From Candidatus Methylomirabilota bacterium (GTDB lineage: Bacteria; Methylomirabilota; Methylomirabilia; Methylomirabilales; JACPAU01), in contig JAHFDC010000022.1 in the NCBI GenBank assembly GCA_023249205.1, positions 1 through 8,107 of the forward strand: a DNA stretch of 8,107 nt. The letters run 5' to 3'. The translations under genes and the position numbers were made by a program. Below the pieces are notes generated by a model. That model did not search any database, was not told where the DNA came from, and saw only the letters and a program-made list of their open reading frames with translations. How positions within the stretch are numbered: the first letter of the stretch is position 1; the number at the start of each line of letters is the position of its first letter. This document shows, in pieces, positions 1-5,164 of the stretch.

Positions 1-812
1 TTGAAGGCCGGCGCGATGAAGAGGCCGGCCAGCACCTCGAGGAGCCCAATGATGACCCCGGCGAGCAGGGCGCCGGGGATGCTCCCGAACCCGCCGAGGG
101 CCACTGTCACGTACGCGAGGAGGCCGAAGGTGTTCCCGACCTCGGGGAACACGTAGAAATAGGTCGTCAGAAAGGCCCCCGCCACCCCCACGCAGGCCCC
201 GCCGATCCCCCAGCCCAGCGCGAACATCCGGTCCGTGTTGATCCCCATCAGGGCCGCGGCCTGCCGATCCTGGGCGGTGGCCTCGAGCGCCACCCCGGTC
301 TCCGTCCGGCTGATGAACCAGTAGAGGGCGCCGAAGGCGGCGAGTGCGGCCCCGCTCGCGACCACCAGGGGCAGGCCGAGGGAGATGCCCAGGACGCGCA
401 CCGGCCCGGCGACCCAGGCGCGGCCTACCAGCCGGAAGTCAGGCGTCCAGAGGAACTGGGCGGCGGCCCGGAGGAAGATGCCCAGGCCGAAGGTGGCGAA
501 GATCTGGCTCAGCATCGGCCCCTCGAGGATCCGGCCGATGATCCCGTAGTGGACGAGGACCCCGACTCCGAAGAGGGCCAGCGCGCAGATCGGAACGCTC
601 ACGAGGGGATCCAGGGCAAAGAGGGCATACATCCAGAAGGCCGTGTACATCGCCAGCATCAGGAACTCGCCGTGGGCGAAGTTTACGATCTCCATCAGGC
701 CGAAGATGAGGCTCAGGCCCGCGGCGATCAGCGCATAGACGAACCCCATGAGGATCCCGGTCATGATCCCCTGGAGCAGCACGTCGGCCGGGGGGATCGT
801 CAGGAGGCCCAT
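1..812 (-). CDS. livH: Branched-chain amino-acid-type ABC transporter permease, LivH family (3' end cut by window edge)
   Basis: Inner-membrane permease subunit of a Liv-type (HAAT) ABC importer, passing substrate handed over by a periplasmic binding protein. About 270 residues are visible from the ATG at 812. The N-terminal stretch reads LLQGIMTGILMGFVYALIAAG, then GLSLIFGLMEIVNFAHGEF, the LivH signature in the first membrane helices. Later comes VALEATAQDRQAAALMGIN, the conserved cytoplasmic loop that contacts the ATPases, and near the edge VTVALGGFGSIPGALLAGVIIG, typical of the last helices. LivH proteins are about 290-310 residues, so only some 20-30 are missing. The ATG was chosen because it keeps the LLQG segment; no Shine-Dalgarno is visible before it, only a GC-rich hairpin. 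It lies 76 nt after the binding-protein gene on the same strand; livM, livG and livF would be expected beyond the left edge. The amino-acid substrate cannot be read from sequence. Confidence 0.93.
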   Translation of the reverse strand, partial: MGLLTIPPADVLLQGIMTGILMGFVYALIAAGLSLIFGLMEIVNFAHGEFLMLAMYTAFWMYALFALDPLVSVPICALALFGVGVLVHYGIIGRILEGPMLSQIFATFGLGIFLRAAAQFLWTPDFRLVGRAWVAGPVRVLGISLGLPLVVASGAALAAFGALYWFISRTETGVALEATAQDRQAAALMGINTDRMFALGWGIGGACVGVAGAFLTTYFYVFPEVGNTFGLLAYVTVALGGFGSIPGALLAGVIIGLLEVLAGLFIAPAF

Positions 813-818
813 CGGAGG

Positions 819-852
819 GGCGGCGGGCAGACCGGCCGGCCTGCCCGCCGCC
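819..852 (-). other. Intercistronic stem-loop next to the livH start
   Basis: A 12-bp perfect inverted repeat (arms 819-830 and 841-852, core CGGCGGGCAG / CTGCCCGCCG) with a 10-nt loop that itself contains GGCCGGCC. It ends 7 nt before the livH ATG. No T-run follows, so it is not a standard intrinsic terminator. An RNA processing or stabilising element that gives more binding protein than permease is the usual reading for this position; it may also restrict ribosome access to livH. Confidence 0.6.
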
Positions 853-855
853 GAA

Positions 856-870
856 GAGCCGCGACGGCTC
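856..870 (-). other. Short second stem-loop between binding protein and livH
   Basis: GAGCCG and CGGCTC pair perfectly around a CGA loop. It lies 19 nt beyond the binding-protein stop codon on the minus strand and directly precedes the larger hairpin at 819-852, so the two would form tandem stem-loops in the mRNA. No U-tract follows. Confidence 0.45.
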
Positions 871-888
871 GCGGCACCACCGGAGAGG

Positions 889-2166
889 CTACTTCCGCTC
901 GGACCACGTCGGGACCGGGTAGAGGACGTCCTGGGCGGCGAGTTCGAAGGGATAGACCGTGTAATACGTCCCCCCCCGCAGCTGCATCAGGATCGCCCGC
1001 ACCCCGGCGTTCTGGCCCTTCTCATCGAAGCGGACCCCGGCCCATGGCATGAGGAGCTGCTCGGGCGGCATGTTGGTCTCGCGGAGTGCCTGCTGGATGG
1101 CCGCCGGCGCCGTGGACCCCGCCCGGTTGATGGCATCGGCCAGCACCATGAAGCCGGTAAAGACCCGGGCCGGGACGTCACTGAGATCCCGGCCCCCGCT
1201 CTTGCTCTTGAACATCTCGTTCACCACCGGAATGAGCGGCTTGCGGGCGGCGAGATCCATCGCGAAGGGCGCACGGGTGATTGCCCCCTCCGCCTCCCTC
1301 CCCATCTCGGCCACGAACTTCGGGTCCGTGTACCCGGCGTTCTGCGCCAGGATCATCTTGGGATTATAGTCAAGGTTCTTGGCCGCCCGGGTGAACAGGA
1401 TCGCGTCCGAGGTGTAGATACTGGGGAGCAGGACGTCGGGGTTCGCCGCCTTGAGGCGGCCGATCTCCGCGTCCAGGCTCGGCGAGCCGGTTTTGAAGGG
1501 AAGTTTGGCCACCACCTCGTACCCGTACTTCTTGGCGAACTCCTCCTGCACCTTGGCCGAATCCGAACCGAACGCCGTGTTCTCGTTCAGGATGGCCACG
1601 CTCTTGAACTTGATCTTCTTGCGCTGCTCCAGGTCCTTGAGGAAGTCGAACATGACCAGGCTGAAGTGGCCGTCGTGCGGGCTCGTCCGGAAGAACCACT
1701 GAAAGCCCCGCTCGGTCAGGGCGGGGGAGGAGGAGTCCGCGTTCAGGAACGGGATCCCCATCCGCTCCGCCACCTGGCTGGCGGTGTTGGTCACGCTGGA
1801 GAAGTAGGCCCCGAACAGGGCGTGGACCTTCTCCTGGGTGATGAGGCGCTCAGCCTCGGCCTGGCCGATGTCCGGCTTCCCCTGGTGGTCCACGACCACC
1901 ACGCGGACCTTGGCGCCGCCGAGCCTCGGCAGCCCGGCGTCCTTCGCCAACGGTAAGTTCAGGTCGTGCCGGCTATTGATGATATCCAGCGCCACGTTCA
2001 CCGCACTGCGCGCGTCGAGGCCGATCTGGGCCACCGGGCCCGTCATGGGATAGAGCACCCCGATGACGACCTCCTGGGCCTGCGCGGCGGCAAGGCCCGG
2101 GACCGCCAGGGCGACGAGCACCGCCAGGGCCGCAAGCCTTCCCCTCCCCCACATCCGTCGAATCAT
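889..2166 (-). CDS. Periplasmic substrate-binding protein of a Liv-type ABC transporter (Peripla_BP_6 family)
   Basis: Captures an amino acid or related small molecule in the periplasm and delivers it to the LivH-type permease encoded next. The product is 425 residues, normal for the longer members of the LivJ/LivK/AmiC-like family. Residues 1-30 form a Sec signal peptide: RR plus basic residues, a hydrophobic core LAALAVLVALAVPGLA, and a likely cut after AQA. The mature protein opens with VVIGVLYPMTGPVAQIG, the family's N-terminal strand and first ligand loop. Further on are LFGAYFSSVTNTASQVAE and GIPFLNADSSSPALTE (ligand-pocket lobe) and SVAILNENTAFGSD (hinge/second lobe). The ATG at 2166 is preferred over an upstream in-frame ATG at 2211 because it has AAAGGGGGAG just before it and the signal peptide starts there. 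It lies 275 nt downstream of the DUF1445 gene; no convincing own promoter was seen. The substrate is unknown. Confidence 0.95.
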   Translation of the reverse strand: MIRRMWGRGRLAALAVLVALAVPGLAAAQAQEVVIGVLYPMTGPVAQIGLDARSAVNVALDIINSRHDLNLPLAKDAGLPRLGGAKVRVVVVDHQGKPDIGQAEAERLITQEKVHALFGAYFSSVTNTASQVAERMGIPFLNADSSSPALTERGFQWFFRTSPHDGHFSLVMFDFLKDLEQRKKIKFKSVAILNENTAFGSDSAKVQEEFAKKYGYEVVAKLPFKTGSPSLDAEIGRLKAANPDVLLPSIYTSDAILFTRAAKNLDYNPKMILAQNAGYTDPKFVAEMGREAEGAITRAPFAMDLAARKPLIPVVNEMFKSKSGGRDLSDVPARVFTGFMVLADAINRAGSTAPAAIQQALRETNMPPEQLLMPWAGVRFDEKGQNAGVRAILMQLRGGTYYTVYPFELAAQDVLYPVPTWSERK

Positions 2167-2441
2167 GGGCTCCCCCTTTCTCTTCTTCTCCGCCCGCGGG
2201 CGAGACAGCACCAGCCGCTGAGACCCCCAGCCCCCTGGCCCGCCACCACCCCGACCACGTCGCGCCCCAGGGGGCCGCCCCCGCGCAGGCGCCGCGTCAC
2301 CCAGCTTCCGGCGAGCGGCACGGACCCACTACGATCGAGGGAAAAGGGCCGAGCACGCTCCTATCCAGGCGCCCCGTGGATGTGCCGCCGATGTCCATCG
2401 GGATGCGACGGCCGCCGGATCGGACCTGCACCGTCCGGGCG
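2167..2441. other. Intergenic region upstream of the binding-protein gene
   Basis: No gene seen. It contains a 12-bp perfect palindrome CGCCCGCGGGCG at 2191-2202, about 25 bp upstream of the binding-protein ATG, and a small GC hairpin at 2270-2282 (GGGGG, CCG loop, CCCCC). The palindrome could be an operator, but in DNA this GC-rich that is weak evidence. No clear -35/-10 pair or U-tract terminator was found on the minus strand, so the Liv genes may be read through from the DUF1445 gene. Confidence 0.4.
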
Positions 2442-3230
2442 TTAGATGACAGCCAGGGACTCGTCCCGGAGGTCGGTCACGAACATGTGCCCCGGCGCGT
2501 GCGCGATCATGAGGGGCGGCTTGACGGCCATGGCGACGGCTTGGGGCGTGACACCGCACGCCCAGAAGACCGGCACCTCCCCGCGCCGGACCGTGACCGG
2601 ATCCCCGAAGTCGGGGCGGCCCAGGTCCCGGATGCCCAGCGCCTCGGGAGCGCCCACGTGGACCGGCGCCCCGTGGACCGCCGGGAACCGCGCGGTCACG
2701 GCCGCCGCCCGCGCCACCTTCTCGGGGGGAATGGGGCGCATCGAGACCACCAGCGGCCCCGCGAAGAGGCCGGCCGGGGCGCAGGGGAGGTTGGTGATGT
2801 ACATGGGGACGTTCCTGCCCTCCTCCAGGTGCCGGACCGGCACCTCCGCCTTGAGGAGGGCCGCCTCGAAGGTAAAGGAGCAGCCGAGCAGGAAGGCCAC
2901 CAGGTCATCCCGCCAGAGCGGGAGCAGATCCGTGACTTCCTCGGCAAGGACCCCGTGCCGGTAGACCCGGTATTTGGGGAGGTCGGTCCGCAGGTCCGCG
3001 CCGGGGGCGACGCGCGCGGGTTCCGGGGAGCCAGCGTCGGTCACCTCGAGGAGGGGGCAGGGCTTCGGGTTCCGGTGGGTGAAGAGGAGAAAATCGTAGG
3101 CCAGGTCCCGGGGGAGGATGACCAGATTGGCCTGGACGTAGCCCGGAGCGCATCCGGCGGTCGGGCGAGCCCACTCGCCGCGGCGGATCCGCTCCCGGAC
3201 CTCCTTCGGAGCAGCGTTGGCGGGCGACAT
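2442..3230 (-). CDS. DUF1445 putative hydro-lyase / D-glutamate cyclase-like protein (YcsI family)
   Basis: A 262-residue cytoplasmic protein of the PF07286 (DUF1445, YcsI) family, at the family's usual length. Conserved blocks in order: [11 protein letters not shown] (30-40), [13 protein letters not shown] (53-65), [17 protein letters not shown] (75-91), [20 protein letters not shown] (106-125), NVPMYITN (140-147), GPLVVSMRP (158-166), [15 protein letters not shown] (186-200), [10 protein letters not shown] (221-230) and [10 protein letters not shown] (244-253). Bacterial members are annotated as putative hydro-lyases; the related mammalian mitochondrial enzyme cyclises D-glutamate to 5-oxo-D-proline. 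The exact bacterial reaction is not proven here. The ATG is preceded by GGGAGGGGGG, a strong if close ribosome site, and by a TTGACA promoter-like site. It lies upstream of, and in the same direction as, the Liv transporter genes, so the imported compound might be its substrate; that link is inference. Confidence 0.93.
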   Translation of the reverse strand: MSPANAAPKEVRERIRRGEWARPTAGCAPGYVQANLVILPRDLAYDFLLFTHRNPKPCPLLEVTDAGSPEPARVAPGADLRTDLPKYRVYRHGVLAEEVTDLLPLWRDDLVAFLLGCSFTFEAALLKAEVPVRHLEEGRNVPMYITNLPCAPAGLFAGPLVVSMRPIPPEKVARAAAVTARFPAVHGAPVHVGAPEALGIRDLGRPDFGDPVTVRRGEVPVFWACGVTPQAVAMAVKPPLMIAHAPGHMFVTDLRDESLAVI

Positions 3231-3246
3231 CCCCCCTCCCGGCCTC

Positions 3247-3275
3247 TACCTACCGGAAGGGGGCAGGGTTGTCAA
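3247..3275 (-). promoter_or_regulatory. Candidate sigma-70 promoter for the DUF1445 gene
   Basis: On the minus strand a perfect TTGACA (-35, 3270-3275) is followed after exactly 17 nt by TAGGTA (3247-3252). The -10 match is poor, but the -35 and spacing are ideal and it lies directly before the gene. The predicted start near 3240 leaves a leader of about 10 nt that still contains the GGGAGGGGGG ribosome site. Confidence 0.45.
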
Positions 3276-3294
3276 CGCCTTTCCCGGCCGACGC

Positions 3295-3319
3295 AGCTCC
3301 CCTCGCACGAGGGGGCGCT
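3295..3319 (-). terminator. Possible transcript-end hairpin after the zinc-ribbon gene
   Basis: CCCCTC / GAGGGG pair around a 4-nt loop (3299-3314), with AGC/GCT extending the base. It lies 18 nt past the stop codon of the zinc-ribbon gene on the minus strand. No T-tract follows, so termination is only a possibility. Confidence 0.3.
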
Positions 3320-3336
3320 GCCCGGAGAACCCTCCG

Positions 3337-3603
3337 CTACGAGAGAGCCGGGGAGGGCTGGCTGGCAGGAGGGGCCGGGATCGGCCGGGGAACCCCCGCC
3401 GGGCGGACCTGGGGGAACGCCCCGGAGGTCACGGCGGGCGCATCCTTCAGGCGGGCGAGAACCCAGCCGGCGCAGGACGGGCAGAAGACATGTCCCTCGG
3501 GCGAGAAGGCACAGCACGGGCAGCAGGCCTCCCCGCACTGGAGGCAGCCCAGGTCCTGGTGGGCAAAGGCGATCACTCCCCCACAGCGACATCGGTCTCG
3601 CAT
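3337..3603 (-). CDS. Small cysteine-rich zinc-ribbon-like protein
   Basis: 88 residues, family not recognised. The N-terminal half is packed with cysteines in metal-binding spacing: CxC at 5-7, CxxC at 20-23, CCPCC at 27-31 and CxxC at 41-44, enough for two zinc sites (double zinc ribbon) in about 45 residues. The C-terminal third, from about residue 54, is rich in Pro/Ala/Ser and looks disordered. No signal peptide or membrane segment. The gene is supported by a very good ribosome site, GGGAGGTG, 4 nt before the ATG, and by the regular cysteine pattern, which would not survive by chance. It may bind nucleic acid or a protein partner through the zinc ribbon; nothing more specific can be said. 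It lies upstream of the DUF1445 gene in the same direction but 106 nt away, with a separate candidate promoter between. Confidence 0.72.
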   Translation of the reverse strand: MRDRCRCGGVIAFAHQDLGCLQCGEACCPCCAFSPEGHVFCPSCAGWVLARLKDAPAVTSGAFPQVRPAGVPRPIPAPPASQPSPALS

Positions 3604-3698
3604 CCGACACCTCCCTCACGCTTCGAGATCCCGACGAGAAGCAGTCAGATCCTTCCTGGAGCGCGTAAGCCGTTCCGGGGCCTCTCCTGAAACGCGAC

Positions 3699-3724
3699 GG
3701 GGCCGCGGGTCTCCCCGCGGCCCC
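3699..3724. other. Strong 11-bp GC hairpin
   Basis: Perfect inverted repeat of 11 bp (GGGGCCGCGGG / CCCGCGGCCCC) with a TCTC loop. Only 5 nt separate it from the A/T5 tract that follows the terminator hairpin at 3739-3768 (minus-strand view). It could be a back-up stop for the minus-strand small transcript, or an insulator upstream of the zinc-ribbon gene. No T-run follows it on either strand. Confidence 0.5.
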
Positions 3725-3725
3725 T

Positions 3726-3768
3726 CGAGAAAAACAGAGGGCCACGGGAGCGTCTGCCCTCGTGGCCC
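3726..3768 (-). terminator. Intrinsic terminator of the divergent minus-strand transcript
   Basis: Read on the minus strand, GGGCCACG (3761-3768) pairs with CGTGGCCC (3739-3746). The inner arms continue as GGG/CTCC-type pairing with one mismatch and one wobble. It is followed by TCTG and then TTTTT (3730-3734). This is the only hairpin plus T-tract of standard form in the window, and no conserved protein gene lies directly upstream of it, which implies a short transcript starting to its right. Confidence 0.7.
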
Positions 3769-3788
3769 GAACCGGCGAGCGCCGCTGC

Positions 3789-3875
3789 CTAGGCGCTGAC
3801 CGAGTCCGCCCGCGGGCAGACTCCGGCTACGCCTACGAGTACGAACATCACGGCGCTTGCGAACGAGTGAGGCAT
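3789..3875 (-). CDS. Possible 28-residue hydrophobic peptide inside the small transcript
   Basis: ATG to TAG frame whose product begins MPHSFASAVMFVLVGVAG, with a hydrophobic centre of about 16 residues and a short charged tail; it resembles a small membrane peptide or a bare signal sequence. It starts about 44 nt into the predicted transcript. No Shine-Dalgarno stands at a useful distance (the preceding bases are AAATCGCGCAAC). Its third codon positions are less G/C-rich than in neighbouring genes, which argues against coding. It is listed because the transcript otherwise has no product. Confidence 0.2.
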   Translation of the reverse strand: MPHSFASAVMFVLVGVAGVCPRADSVSA

Positions 3876-3925
3876 GTTGCGCGATTTCCGCCGCCCCGGA
3901 GGCGGGGCGCGAAGAAAGTGGGCCA

Positions 3926-3954
3926 TCTGTACCAGGCGGGCACGACCGTGTCAA
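3926..3954 (-). promoter_or_regulatory. Sigma-70-type promoter of the minus-strand small transcript
   Basis: Perfect -35 TTGACA (3949-3954), a 17-nt spacer, then TACAGA (3926-3931) preceded by TGG, an extended -10. A T7 tract at 3957-3963 lies just upstream of the -35 and could act as an UP element. The predicted start is near 3919. Confidence 0.6.
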
Positions 3955-3968
3955 GATTTTTTTCGGTC

Positions 3969-3997
3969 TTGCCGCGATGGGACGGCCGTGGTATCAG
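3969..3997 (+). promoter_or_regulatory. Sigma-70-type promoter of the plus-strand operon
   Basis: TTGCCG (3969-3974), a 17-nt spacer, then TATCAG (3992-3997) preceded by TGG (extended -10). The layout closely resembles the divergent promoter at 3926-3954. The two -35 boxes are separated by only 14 bp holding a T7 tract. The predicted start falls at about 4004-4006, on or next to the ATG of the first gene. Confidence 0.55.
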
Positions 3998-4005
3998 AGT
4001 GACCT

Positions 4006-4212
4006 ATGCCCGGCCCGGCAGAGGACCCCATCGCGATCGCCCGGCGCCAGCTCGAGGCCGCCCTGGGCGGTATCGTCCAGATGCTCACCCGGCTGCGCCG
4101 CGAGCACCGGGAGGGTCTGTTACACCGGATCGGCCCCTATCTAGATACGGCGCGCGCGGCGGCCGAGCGGCTGGCCGCCCTCGAAGGACAGCCTCCCCCA
4201 AAGGAGCGGTAG
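4006..4212 (+). CDS. Small helical hypothetical protein, possibly leaderless
   Basis: 68 residues, family not recognised. Residues 7-60 are predicted mostly helical and amphipathic (IAIARRQLEAALGGIVQML, then LLHRIGPYLDTARAAAERL), ending in a Pro/Lys/Arg tail. No signal peptide, cysteines or membrane segment. Codon use matches the neighbours. No ribosome site precedes the ATG; instead a TTGCCG / TATCAG promoter ends 8 nt before it, so the mRNA may begin at the start codon. Leaderless translation would explain the missing Shine-Dalgarno. It is the first gene of the plus-strand run; the next gene starts about 70 nt later, beyond a stem-loop. A GTG or ATG elsewhere in the frame gives no better start. 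Confidence 0.55.
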   Translation: MPGPAEDPIAIARRQLEAALGGIVQMLTRLRREHREGLLHRIGPYLDTARAAAERLAALEGQPPPKER

Positions 4213-4260
4213 AAGGAGCGGTGCCCGGTGGGATCCTGCCCCTTCCGGGCGGGGCTCCTT
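4213..4260 (+). other. Intercistronic stem-loop with tandem 10-bp repeat
   Basis: AAGGAGC (4213-4219) pairs with GCTCCTT (4254-4260), and inside it GCCCGG (4223-4228) pairs with CCGGGC (4245-4250), giving 13 bp around a 16-nt loop. The left arm is part of a direct repeat of AAGGAGCGGT (4201-4210 and 4213-4222). No T-tract follows. It lies between the 68-aa gene and the ferritin-like gene, so it may set their relative expression. Confidence 0.45.
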
Positions 4261-4283
4261 CCCCCCGGGCCGGGGCGCGGCTG

Positions 4284-4811
4284 ATGAGCCTCTTCACCCT
4301 GCTGGAGCGGTTCGCCGCCTGCGAGCGGCGAGCCCTCAATCTATACCGGCGCCTCGCCGAGCGCTTCGCCGCCGACCCGGAGGCAGGCCGGCTCTGGGTG
4401 GAACTGTCCAACGCCGAGGCGGCCCACTTCGCCATCCTGCAGTTGGCGGCGGACACGGCGCGGAGGGCGGGCGCGGGAGAGGTTCCCGGCGACGCTCCGG
4501 ACGAGCCCCTGGAAACGATCGAGCAAACGCTGACGTCCCTCGAGGCGCGGGCGGCTTCCGGGGCCATCACCCCGGCGGAGGCGGTGGAGGTGGCCCTCAC
4601 GCTGGAGCGAGAGGAACTCCCCCGGATCCGGCGAATCGTCGGGGCCCTTCCCCCCGGAGCCCGGGGGGGCGTCCTGGGTGGCATTGTCCTCGGGCTCCCG
4701 GCCCACTACGCCTGCCTCGCGAAACTCGCGGCGCGCGCGGGGGTCCCGGCGGCCGGTGCCGCGCTCGAGGCCCTCGCGGAGGAAGCCCGGCAACTAGCCG
4801 GGATAGAATAA
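4284..4811 (+). CDS. Ferritin-like / rubrerythrin-type protein
   Basis: 175 residues with the look of a ferritin-like four-helix bundle. Helix A carries E14 in FAACERRALNLYRRLAERF, and helix B carries E45-x-x-H48 in LWVELSNAEAAHFAILQLA, the ExxH pair of a diiron site. Helix C has E108 in VALTLEREELPRI. The last helix has H141, but Leu138 stands where the partner glutamate of a second ExxH would be, so the metal site looks incomplete. Rubrerythrin-like proteins handle iron or peroxide; the activity here is uncertain. There is no C-terminal rubredoxin domain. The ATG at 4284 is chosen because homology begins there; it lacks a good ribosome site. An in-frame GTG at 4221 follows AAGGAG by only 2 nt and would add 21 low-complexity residues. 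The stop is 9 nt before the PilZ gene, so the two are probably cotranscribed. Confidence 0.75.
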   Translation: MSLFTLLERFAACERRALNLYRRLAERFAADPEAGRLWVELSNAEAAHFAILQLAADTARRAGAGEVPGDAPDEPLETIEQTLTSLEARAASGAITPAEAVEVALTLEREELPRIRRIVGALPPGARGGVLGGIVLGLPAHYACLAKLAARAGVPAAGAALEALAEEARQLAGIE

Positions 4812-4820
4812 GGAGGAGCC

Positions 4821-5153
4821 ATGAGGGAAGAGCGGCGGCGCGCGGAGCGGCAGCCGGTCTCGGCCCGGGTGCAGGGGATGGTCACGTGGGAGATCGCCAC
4901 GGCCCTCGTGGACGTCAGCGCCACCGGGGCCCTGGTGGAGCACCTGCACATGATGCGACCCGGGTCCGTCTACCAGGTCCGGTTCGTGGCGCGCGAGGCC
5001 GTCGTGGACCTCGCCTGCCGGGCCGTCCGCTCCTACATCGTCCGGCAGCAACCCTCAGGAGAGGCGAACGAGCTCGTGTACCGAACCGGTCTGGAGTTCG
5101 TCGAGCCGGATGCGGGGGCAATCAGCCAGCTCCTGGCGGCCACCCAGGCGTAG
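4821..5153 (+). CDS. PilZ-domain protein (probable c-di-GMP receptor)
   Basis: 110 residues made almost entirely of one PilZ domain, a cytosolic beta-barrel that binds cyclic di-GMP and then acts on a partner. The binding motifs are intact: RxxxR at residues 6-10 (RRAER), followed by DxSxxG at 31-36 (DVSATG). The strand YRTGLEFVE near the C terminus matches the usual G-hydrophobic-x-F PilZ ending. No other domain, signal peptide or membrane segment. The start is well supported: AGGAGG 4 nt before the ATG, overlapping the end of the preceding ferritin-like gene. The next gene follows after 11 nt, placing this protein in the middle of a tightly packed operon that ends in selenoneine/ergothioneine genes. 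What it regulates is not evident; control of this operon's products or of the small protein downstream are both guesses. Confidence 0.9.
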   Translation: MREERRRAERQPVSARVQGMVTWEIATALVDVSATGALVEHLHMMRPGSVYQVRFVAREAVVDLACRAVRSYIVRQQPSGEANELVYRTGLEFVEPDAGAISQLLAATQA

Positions 5154-5164
5154 GGGCAGAACCG

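Larger units (their letters stand above)
3726..3919 (-). ncRNA. Candidate small structured RNA (or tiny-ORF mRNA), divergent to the plus-strand operon
   Basis: A self-contained transcription unit is visible: a TTGACA / TGG-TACAGA promoter at 3926-3954, about 190 nt, then a terminator at 3726-3768. The RNA would fold into at least four stem-loops. These are 3892-3909 (CGCCCCG / CGGGGCG, 4-nt loop), 3802-3823 (22-nt near-palindrome whose single non-Watson-Crick position is a G-U wobble in the RNA), 3778-3797 (AGCGCC / GGCGCT) and the terminator stem. No known RNA family was recognised. The segment is less GC-biased than neighbouring genes. A 28-codon frame lies inside it (separate entry), so an mRNA is not excluded. 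Ends are predictions from the promoter and terminator, accurate to a few bases at best. Confidence 0.45.

Noticed and set aside
748..1956. 402-codon open frame on the plus strand opposite the binding-protein gene
   Set aside because: It is the antisense of a clear Peripla_BP_6 gene; composition is Arg/Gly/Leu/His-rich with no family resemblance, an effect of high GC content.
2164..2211. Upstream in-frame start (2211) for the binding protein
   Set aside because: It would put about 15 charged residues before the signal peptide; the ATG at 2166 has the ribosome site AAAGGGGGAG.
2376..3668. 430-codon open frame on the plus strand across the DUF1445 and zinc-ribbon genes
   Set aside because: It overlaps two supported minus-strand genes, with no recognisable domain and no ribosome site.
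3941..3963. T7 tract at 3957-3963 as a plus-strand intrinsic terminator
   Set aside because: The only preceding stem is CAC/GTG with 3 bp; the T-tract fits better as an AT-rich core between two promoters.
3762..4283. Longer version of the ferritin-like gene starting near 3762
   Set aside because: The added 174 residues are low-complexity, cross the divergent promoters and the 68-aa gene, and lack family similarity; the family fold begins at the ATG at 4284.
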